From positions 1 to 6,246 of the forward strand of contig JAOZSZ010000091.1 in NCBI GenBank assembly GCA_029939385.1: 6,246 nt of DNA, read 5' to 3'. Source of the DNA: Pontiella sp. (GTDB lineage Bacteria; Verrucomicrobiota; Kiritimatiellia; Kiritimatiellales; Pontiellaceae). Position numbers and translations under genes: made by a program. The notes beneath the pieces were generated by a model, which did not search any database, was not told the DNA's origin, and was given only the letters and a program-made list of their open reading frames with translations. Of this stretch, positions 1-5,423 are shown one piece after another (within the stretch, counting starts at the first letter, position 1; each line of letters starts with the position of its first letter).

Positions 1-1
1 C

Positions 2-460
2 ACGTTGATTGTAGGCGTGAAAGAACGGATGGCGGTTGCGCGCATTGTCGGAAGGGTGAGCCGAAAATATCCATTTATAGTTGACCGCTTTGGGGTTGTG
101 CTTCCTCCTCGCCAAAGTGCATCGAGCCTCCCTCTCATCAAGGGCTTGGATCGCGATCTAAGACTGGGACTTCCCGCTGATCATCCCGATGTGAAGACCT
201 CTCTTAGAATTATAGCGCTATGTGATAGTACGGGTTCTCTGCGTACATTCGTTCAAATTGAAAGTCTCGACGTCAAGTATTCTGATTTTATTGATATGCG
301 GCTTAAAGGTGGAATTCGCGTCCGAATGCCACGGTTTTCGCTTAAGTCTAAATTGCAGAATCTTGCAACCGTCATTAATATTGCAAATGGGCAGGGCAGA
401 CGAGTGAAGGAAGTTGATCTTACCCTCGATTCTCCCAAAGTGCCCGTCAGCTATTATTAG
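2..460 (+). CDS. ftsQ: Cell division protein FtsQ, C-terminal part (5' end outside window)
   Basis: FtsQ is a bitopic inner-membrane divisome protein whose periplasmic POTRA and beta domains hold FtsB/FtsL. The reading frame is open from base 2, so the first 152 visible residues are the C-terminal portion. The cytoplasmic tail, the membrane helix and the start of the POTRA domain should lie upstream. The opening TLIVGVKERMAVARI matches the end of an FtsQ POTRA domain (typically a 'L-x-V-x-V-x-ER-x-PVAR' strand). It is followed by FIVDRFGVVLP, the usual 'lvDxxGvvl' entry into the beta domain. The rest alternates strands and helices, ending in a strand-rich tail, with no membrane segment. The position directly before ftsA and ftsZ is the classic dcw order and supports the call more than sequence alone. 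The TTG at 5 is not a credible start, since the frame runs upstream of it. DivIB would be the Gram-positive name for the same family. Confidence 0.78.
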   Translation, partial: TLIVGVKERMAVARIVGRVSRKYPFIVDRFGVVLPPRQSASSLPLIKGLDRDLRLGLPADHPDVKTSLRIIALCDSTGSLRTFVQIESLDVKYSDFIDMRLKGGIRVRMPRFSLKSKLQNLATVINIANGQGRRVKEVDLTLDSPKVPVSYY

Positions 461-464
461 TTCC

Positions 465-470
465 GAAGGA
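465..470 (+). promoter_or_regulatory. Ribosome binding site of ftsA
   Basis: GAAGGA lies 3 nt before ATG 474, in the 13 bp gap after the ftsQ stop. Spacing is short, so it is a moderate site. It still supports the start at 474 over the in-frame ATG at 414, which would overlap ftsQ by 47 bp and add 20 residues that do not resemble FtsA. Confidence 0.5.
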
Positions 471-473
471 AGT

Positions 474-1697
474 ATGGCTATCGAATCAATTTCAGTTTTA
501 GAAATCGGAACCAGTACGATTCGTGTGTTGGTGGGAGAGTTGCGTGCAGATGGAGTGGTTTCCGTGATTGGGATCGGTGAATCGAAATCGCGAGGGATCC
601 GTAAAGGTGAAATCATCAATCGTGATTATGCTATTAAGGGGGTACGCGCCGCACTTAAGGCCGCCGAAGAGAATTGTCGTAAAAGCATCCATTCGGTTTT
701 GCTGATCACCTCGGGCGGGCAGGTTGAAAGTAAAACGAGTACGGGCATCCTTAAATTGGTTGATCCTTCAGATAATCAACTCTCGGAAATTAACGAGGAA
801 GATATTGTTGAGGTTATTGAGATTGCTCGAAAAGTAGCCCTCCCCGAAAATCGGATTAAGTTGCATACCCTTCAGCAATATTTCCAAGTTGATGACATGT
901 TTAACATGACGAATCCTGCCGGCATGGCCGCGGAGGAACTTCGAGTTGATATGCTTAGTATTCATGGGAAACGTAGCACCATCGAAAACTTTCGTAAGAT
1001 TGTTGATGATGCGCCGATAGAGTGTTCCGATGCTATATTTAGTGGGCTTTGTTCTTCAATTGCGGTGTTGAATGAGGAACAAAAAAAAGCCGGGGTTTTG
1101 GTGGTTGATTTGGGTGGAGGAACCACCGATTTTGTTCTTTATTACGATGGGTTTGTGCAAGCTGCCGGATCGATCGCGGTGGGCGGTGAGCACATTACCA
1201 ATGATATTGCGGTGGGGCTAAAGATTCCATCTGGTCAGGCGGAATACGTTAAACTTAAGGAGGGGAGTGCTTTAACTAATTTGATGGAGCGCGATCATAA
1301 TATTTCAATCCCCGCTCAACAGGGGTTTCCCGGAAAAATGGTGCGTGCCGTTACGTTGAATACCATTATTAATGCCCGAATGGAGGAAACCTTCACTTTA
1401 GTGAAAGAACATATTGATCAACATTGTTCCAATGTCCCCATGAGTGCTGGCGTATTATTAACGGGGGGTGGGTGCTTTTTGAATGGTGTGCGCGATCTAG
1501 GGCAAAAAGTATTTAATGCGCCCTGTTCGTACGGTAAAATCTTTGAAGTACAAGGGCTTCCGTCGGCTAAAGAAGCACCATTCTATGCCGCCCATATTGG
1601 ATGTATTCGTTATGCAGCATCGTTGCGTACGAAAGAGGAAAAACCAACGTTCAGAAAGAAGCTTATTGAATTGCTATGGGGAGGTGCTCATGAATGA
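474..1697 (+). CDS. ftsA: Cell division protein FtsA
   Basis: FtsA is an actin-family ATPase that polymerises on the cytoplasmic membrane face, anchors FtsZ there and recruits later division proteins. The 407-residue product is close to the usual length (about 420). Domains follow the FtsA order. Phosphate-1 loop EIGTS is at residues 10-14. Subdomain 1C is around 85-165, including the HTLQQYFQVD stretch (131-140) that parallels HVIPQEYAID of E. coli and the NPAGM motif (147-151). Phosphate-2 loop VDLGGGTTDF is at 211-220, and the adenosine motif LLTGGG at 328-333. The tail TFRKKLIELLWGG (392-404) reads as the amphipathic membrane-targeting helix, with Leu/Ile/Trp on one face and Arg/Lys flanking. 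ATG 474 was chosen because residue 1 then sits just before the first beta strand and a GAAGGA precedes it. The 3' end overlaps ftsZ by 8 bp, so the two are probably translated together. All nucleotide-binding motifs look intact. Confidence 0.95.
   Translation: MAIESISVLEIGTSTIRVLVGELRADGVVSVIGIGESKSRGIRKGEIINRDYAIKGVRAALKAAEENCRKSIHSVLLITSGGQVESKTSTGILKLVDPSDNQLSEINEEDIVEVIEIARKVALPENRIKLHTLQQYFQVDDMFNMTNPAGMAAEELRVDMLSIHGKRSTIENFRKIVDDAPIECSDAIFSGLCSSIAVLNEEQKKAGVLVVDLGGGTTDFVLYYDGFVQAAGSIAVGGEHITNDIAVGLKIPSGQAEYVKLKEGSALTNLMERDHNISIPAQQGFPGKMVRAVTLNTIINARMEETFTLVKEHIDQHCSNVPMSAGVLLTGGGCFLNGVRDLGQKVFNAPCSYGKIFEVQGLPSAKEAPFYAAHIGCIRYAASLRTKEEKPTFRKKLIELLWGGAHE
1678..1686 (+). promoter_or_regulatory. 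Strong ribosome binding site of ftsZ inside ftsA
   Basis: GGGGAGGTG lies within the last codons of ftsA, with GGAGG (1680-1684) 5 nt before ATG 1690. It fixes the ftsZ start and, together with the 8 bp stop/start overlap (ATGAATGA), suggests translational coupling and high FtsZ output relative to FtsA. Confidence 0.75.
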
Positions 1698-2847
1698 GGT
1701 AGCACCTTCGAGGTATGGCGATGTTTCAGTACCTCGCATTTTAGTCATGGGCGTGGGGAGTAGTGGCATCCAGGCCGTCGCGTGTATGCATGAACTTAAT
1801 CCAGAGCTGGCCGTTGTGGGTGTTGATACGGATACTAAGGTATTGGAATCTGCTGCACTGGATCGGATCATTCACATCGGAAGTGTGGTGACTAACGGAT
1901 TTAGTGCTGGGGGTGATGTTGAGTTGGGCCGGCAGGCGGTTGAAAAGGATTCTTCAGCGATCCGTAAACAACTTCGCCAAGTCGATTTACTTATCCTTGT
2001 TGGCGGGCTTGGGGGAGGGACTGGATCTGGTGCGATTCCCGTGATCACTCGTATTGCACGTGAAGCGGGCTCATTAGTTCTATGTATGCTAACTCTGCCA
2101 TTCAAATTTGAAGGCGAGTTAATGGCTGAAAAGTCAGACAATGCGCTCAAACGGATTCGTACCCATGCCGATGCTATTATCCGTATTCCGAACGAAATGA
2201 TGGTGGACCGAACCGATGCCGATCTTTCCGTGGAGCAGGTATTTGATAGAAGCCAGCAGCTAATGAAAGATGGAATCTTTTCGTTATGGCGTATGCTTTC
2301 ACAAAATGGAATCTCCCGACTCGATTTTGCTAGTATCCATACTATGTTGCGCAATTGTGATGGTTTCTGCCATTTTGCTAGTGCGGAGGCGATGGGTGGT
2401 GATCGAGGGGAGATGGTTGCTGATGCGATCTTAAAACATCGATTACTCAACGGAGGAAAGGTGTTGAGTGGTGCGGCAGGGATTATTGTGAGTCTGACTG
2501 GTGGCCATGATTTAAAGTTGAGTGAAGTCGAAACCGTGATGAACCAGCTACAGGAAAAATTGCCCAAAGATACTTGGGTCAATTTTGGTATAGCACTCGA
2601 TCCTATGTTCCAAAATCGGTTATCAGCAATCGTGTTGGTGGCCGAACAATGGAAGGAGCCATTAATGGACGATGCCCGCAGTCAGATGGGGTTCACTTTT
2701 AATCGCCGTCTACCTATAGAACAAGGGGAGCTTCCGCTCGAAACGGTGGGAAAGGGACGCTTTGCCAATCTCGATCCAACCATCCATGACAGCCAAGATT
2801 TGGATATGCCCACCTATATTCGGCGTGAGATTAAGTTGCCCCGCTAG
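1690..2847 (+). CDS. ftsZ: Cell division protein FtsZ, with divergent GTPase site
   Basis: FtsZ is the tubulin homologue that forms the cytokinetic ring. The product is 385 residues, normal for the family. Motifs in order: T1 loop GVGSSGIQA (21-29), T2 DTDTKVL (46-52), T3 around GFSAGGDVELG (70-80), the tubulin signature GGGTGSG (108-114), T5 LPFKFEG (136-142), T6 IPNEMM (166-171) and T7 SRLDFASIHTM (209-219). A short linker (about residues 325-365) leads to the conserved C-terminal peptide QDLDMPTYIRRE (369-380), which binds FtsA. Several residues depart from canonical FtsZ. T1 has SSGIQ where GGGxN is usual, helix H7 has QQ (189-190) in place of ND, and T7 reads RLDFAS in place of NxDFAD. 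R210 therefore replaces Asn207 of E. coli numbering and S215 replaces catalytic Asp212, while D212 keeps the Asp209 position. GTP binding looks possible; normal hydrolysis is doubtful. Its place after ftsQ-ftsA argues it is the main FtsZ, though a second copy elsewhere cannot be excluded. Confidence 0.93.
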   Translation: MNEVAPSRYGDVSVPRILVMGVGSSGIQAVACMHELNPELAVVGVDTDTKVLESAALDRIIHIGSVVTNGFSAGGDVELGRQAVEKDSSAIRKQLRQVDLLILVGGLGGGTGSGAIPVITRIAREAGSLVLCMLTLPFKFEGELMAEKSDNALKRIRTHADAIIRIPNEMMVDRTDADLSVEQVFDRSQQLMKDGIFSLWRMLSQNGISRLDFASIHTMLRNCDGFCHFASAEAMGGDRGEMVADAILKHRLLNGGKVLSGAAGIIVSLTGGHDLKLSEVETVMNQLQEKLPKDTWVNFGIALDPMFQNRLSAIVLVAEQWKEPLMDDARSQMGFTFNRRLPIEQGELPLETVGKGRFANLDPTIHDSQDLDMPTYIRREIKLPR

Positions 2848-2851
2848 ATCG

Positions 2852-3475
2852 TTATTGCATGAAATAATTGGTCATACGTTCGAGGCCAATAGTGGTGTCA
2901 GGGCCATGGCCTGGGTAGACACGAATATCATCAGGTAATTGCTTAAGTTGCTGGAGTGATTCCTTCAATTGAAGAGCATCTCCACCGGGAAGATCAGTGC
3001 GACCACAAGATCCTTTAAAGAGCGTATCGCCGGTTATCATAATTTTGCTTTCAGGAAATAGAATGCAGCATGATCCGGGGGTATGTCCGGGGGTTTCTAT
3101 ACATTGAAAGTGTAGGTTAGAAAAGGTCCAGTCCGTAGAGCTTTTCAAATATTGAAACTCTTCAACCTTGGGCCGTTTGGGCACGGGATAATGGGGAGGG
3201 ATTTGGTTGACGTCCTCGAAGGCCCACTTTAAATCGTTAGAATGCATGGCAATAGGTGCAGGGTATTTTTCGTGTAGATCGGCGAGGGCATTGATGTGGT
3301 CAGCATGGCCATGTGTGCAGATGTAGGCCGCCACGTTCAGATGTTGTTTTTCTAAGATTTGAGCAATCAAATCAGCATCATGACCCGGATCAAAAATAAG
3401 GGCTTGGTTTTGGGTGTTCCAAATGAGATAGCAGATTTCCTCGAAGGCTCCGGTAGAGATCGATTTAATATTCAT
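2852..3475 (-). CDS. gloC: MBL-fold hydrolase, glyoxalase II type (GloC/YcbL-like)
   Basis: Small cytoplasmic metallo-beta-lactamase-fold hydrolase of 207 residues, with no signal peptide. The binuclear metal site is complete: THGHADH at 54-60 (H55, H57, D59, H60), H131 in ETPGHTPGS, D150 in GDTLF and H190 in YPGHGPDT. The segment FKGSCGRTDLPGGD (153-166) and the ending GPDTTIGLERMTNYF closely follow E. coli YcbL/GloC (about 215 residues). That enzyme hydrolyses S-lactoylglutathione in methylglyoxal detoxification. The long C-terminal helical domain of GloB is absent. Substrate is inferred; related small MBL enzymes act on other thioesters or persulfides, so glutathione dependence is not shown. 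The start ATG overlaps the gspM stop (ATGA). No Shine-Dalgarno sequence is visible upstream (AAGATCCCTCAGCC before ATG), so translation probably depends on ribosomes finishing gspM. It is the last gene of the minus-strand operon, ending 4 bp from the ftsZ stop. No direct role in secretion is evident. Confidence 0.85.
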   Translation of the reverse strand: MNIKSISTGAFEEICYLIWNTQNQALIFDPGHDADLIAQILEKQHLNVAAYICTHGHADHINALADLHEKYPAPIAMHSNDLKWAFEDVNQIPPHYPVPKRPKVEEFQYLKSSTDWTFSNLHFQCIETPGHTPGSCCILFPESKIMITGDTLFKGSCGRTDLPGGDALQLKESLQQLKQLPDDIRVYPGHGPDTTIGLERMTNYFMQ

Positions 3476-4035
3476 GGCTGAGGGATCTTTTCTTTTTTAG
3501 TTTCGATTGGCTTTCGCGTATAGGCACACTGAATAACCATATTCCCCGTCAGTTTTCCTGTATTTTTACCGACGGGTTTGACGTTGAGAGTGCGGACATC
3601 GTAGCGCACTCCCTGTTTTTGTAGATCTGTTAAAAACTCGACCATCGCCGCGAGTTTTCCTTGCCACGTACAGTTAATTCCTAGTTCAAACAAATCCCCC
3701 GTTGGTTTTTCGTCGTAGGGTTGGCTGCGAGTGATATCCAATTCATATTTATTTGCAATCGATTTAATGGTTTTCATTAATTCTGGAGAGACCGACTTTT
3801 TATTCGTATCGAATACGCGCAAGTTGGTTTGCAATGTATTGAGTTCTTCGCTCCAATTTTTTTGCATTTTAATGGCATTTTTATAGTAGCTGATTTGCTG
3901 TTCCAAGGTTTTGATCTCGTTGGCTTTGGCCGTCCACTCCTCCGATTTGCCATCGACAATATACCACGTTAGACCGCTGAGTATGGCGGCCAGCGTGAGA
4001 ACCCCTAACGTCATTTCTCGTTGTGTAATTTTCAT
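3472..4035 (-). CDS. gspM: Type II secretion assembly-platform protein GspM (PilO-like)
   Basis: A 187-residue bitopic inner-membrane protein. A short cytoplasmic N-terminus (MKITQREM) precedes one membrane helix at about 9-27. A charged, Leu/Ile-spaced coiled coil follows at about 33-75, then a globular periplasmic domain (about 80-172) of the ferredoxin-like type seen in GspM and PilO. The tail is Lys/Pro-rich. In the T2SS, GspM pairs with GspL and links the ATPase and platform to the pseudopilus. Sequence identity in this family is very low, so the call rests on topology, length and the gspK-gspL-gspM order. PilO is the type IV pilus counterpart and would be the alternative name; the upstream gspK decides for T2SS. 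The gene starts with an ATGA overlap on the gspL stop behind a strong ribosome binding site, and its own stop overlaps the hydrolase start in the same way. Confidence 0.7.
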   Translation of the reverse strand: MKITQREMTLGVLTLAAILSGLTWYIVDGKSEEWTAKANEIKTLEQQISYYKNAIKMQKNWSEELNTLQTNLRVFDTNKKSVSPELMKTIKSIANKYELDITRSQPYDEKPTGDLFELGINCTWQGKLAAMVEFLTDLQKQGVRYDVRTLNVKPVGKNTGKLTGNMVIQCAYTRKPIETKKEKIPQP

Positions 4036-5423
4036 TTTCCTATCTCCTCAGAGGGGAGAACCAGTGTAACTGAAAAGACGGACCGACGGATGCCTTTGGT
4101 TATTTTTGCATTTACCGAATGATCTTTGAGGTCCTCAAATAGAGGAGATTTTGCGAGGGTAATAAAAAAGTCGTCGACTATGCCATCGTTGTTAGAGGTG
4201 CCACGTAACGTCACTCCCTTTCCTTTCTTATAGTTATATGAAACAAACTCAATATCACCCGCGGGAAGCAAATTGGTGACTTCGCGAAGACATTCTAGAG
4301 CAGAGTCAGATCGGTCTGTATAGACCTTTAGAGCCTTTAGCTTCTGTCGGTTTTCAAGAGCCTGTTTGGCCTCCGATTCAATGGCCGTTACCCGCTTTTG
4401 AGCTCCAGAGAGTTTAATTGCTCGCGCTTTATAGATCCCAAAGAGGGTCAGCAGAATAATAAGCCAAACCGTAGCGATAGCGGATGAAATCAGAGTAAAC
4501 TTCTTCCGTAGTTGTTTTCTATTTTCGTGGTCAACCCATTCGCGCGGAATTAGTTCAATACGACTGCCGTCAGAAAGGGTTCGGCGAACAATGCCTTCTG
4601 AGAGTGGAGGTAAGGATGAAAGTGAATGAGAATGGATGGGTAATCCAGTTTTCTCTGAAAGCTGAGTTTGTAAATCTGCGGGAAGGGTTTCATAGCTCCA
4701 GAGCTGAATGGCGGATGGGGTGGGGAGGTTGCGCTCACTGTCGAGCGTAGTCAGGGTGTAGCCAATTTCGTAGGCCACTTCTTGGGCTATATTTTCTTTG
4801 TTGGGCTCTATGTTGAGCATGCGAAATGAAAGAGGAATTCCTGATTCGATAACCATGAGCGCAAAGTCGATTCCATCATCAAGAATAAAGATTTCACAAC
4901 CTTCGCTGGAAATATATCCTCCGTCCTGCAGAAGTTTCATCCATCCGAGCACGCGGGCATCGATGCTATGGATGCGAACTCCTTTTTTCTCAAAAGTGTC
5001 GCCAATGGCATCGATGCAACTACGCTTTGCTGCGGCCATCAGAACGAGGGAGGTCTCTTCAGTTTTTTGAAGCACTTCGTGAGAAATAGTCAGTTGATCC
5101 GAAGAGAAGGGAGATATCTTATCGATTTGGAATCCCACCATATCGGAGATCTCATGATCATCTATAGAGGGAAGCTCCATCACCCGCATGAGGAGATCCG
5201 CCGTACGGAGAGGTACCGTGATATCACCTTTAAGATGTTCATGCACCTCTTCGGGGAGTTGGATCGATTCCAGTATTTCATCCACAGTTTTTCCATCTGT
5301 GGGAATAGAAATAGCTTTTTGTTGCACCGGTTCGGGGCCGTCTTTTCCCCGTTTTAGACTGGTCCATTCAATGCCGTCGACCGTGCGACTGACTGCTGTG
5401 ATGATTTTATCGCGTATTCGCAT
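4032..5423 (-). CDS. gspL: Type II secretion assembly-platform protein GspL (PilM/PilN-like)
   Basis: A 463-residue bitopic protein with the GspL layout. The cytoplasmic actin-like-fold region (about 1-290) ends in ELIPREW (290-296), comparable to the 'L-P-x-x-W' entry of GspL/PilN. A basic stretch and one membrane helix follow at about 309-331, then a predicted coiled coil (335-365). The small periplasmic alpha/beta domain (about 366-455) is of the type that pairs with GspM. In the T2SS the cytoplasmic part docks the GspE ATPase. The N-terminus (MRIRDKIITAVSRTVDGIEW) lacks the DxGxxS phosphate loop of ATP-binding PilM, as expected for GspL. The region near 178-222 still resembles PilM. ATG 5423 is preferred because it gives a 17 bp overlap with gspK. 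The in-frame ATG at 5465 would overlap by 59 bp, but has GGA nearby, whereas 5423 has only weak AAGAAAA, so the start is uncertain. A PilM-PilN fusion is the alternative reading. Confidence 0.75.
   Translation of the reverse strand: MRIRDKIITAVSRTVDGIEWTSLKRGKDGPEPVQQKAISIPTDGKTVDEILESIQLPEEVHEHLKGDITVPLRTADLLMRVMELPSIDDHEISDMVGFQIDKISPFSSDQLTISHEVLQKTEETSLVLMAAAKRSCIDAIGDTFEKKGVRIHSIDARVLGWMKLLQDGGYISSEGCEIFILDDGIDFALMVIESGIPLSFRMLNIEPNKENIAQEVAYEIGYTLTTLDSERNLPTPSAIQLWSYETLPADLQTQLSEKTGLPIHSHSLSSLPPLSEGIVRRTLSDGSRIELIPREWVDHENRKQLRKKFTLISSAIATVWLIILLTLFGIYKARAIKLSGAQKRVTAIESEAKQALENRQKLKALKVYTDRSDSALECLREVTNLLPAGDIEFVSYNYKKGKGVTLRGTSNNDGIVDDFFITLAKSPLFEDLKDHSVNAKITKGIRRSVFSVTLVLPSEEIGK
4044..4048 (-). 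promoter_or_regulatory. Ribosome binding site of gspM inside gspL
   Basis: On the minus strand AGGAG (within TGAGGAGAT) lies 8 nt before the gspM ATG at 4035, in the last codons of gspL. Good spacing and match give gspM its own initiation signal despite the 4 bp overlap. Confidence 0.65.

Noticed and set aside
414..473. Longer FtsA start at ATG 414
   Set aside because: It would overlap ftsQ by 47 bp and add 20 residues without FtsA likeness; ATG 474 has a nearby GAAGGA and fits the family N-terminus.
501..515. FtsA phosphate-1 loop begins with Glu (EIGTS) instead of Asp
   Set aside because: E. coli FtsA also has Glu here (LEIGTAK), so it is normal for the family.
1872..2582. Long open frame of 236 codons on the minus strand inside ftsZ
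   Set aside because: It is Ser/Pro/Ile-rich with no recognisable motif and mirrors the ftsZ codon pattern; the plus-strand frame has clear FtsZ motifs.
2867..2890. Inverted repeat ATTGGTC / GGCCAAT near the convergent stops
   Set aside because: A seven-pair stem with one G-U pair, a 10 nt loop and no proper T-run on either strand; it lies inside the hydrolase coding sequence, so it is too weak to call a terminator.
2902..2911. Perfect palindrome GGCCATGGCC
   Set aside because: It encodes part of the conserved PGHGP metal-binding motif of the hydrolase and occurs once; best explained by coding constraint.
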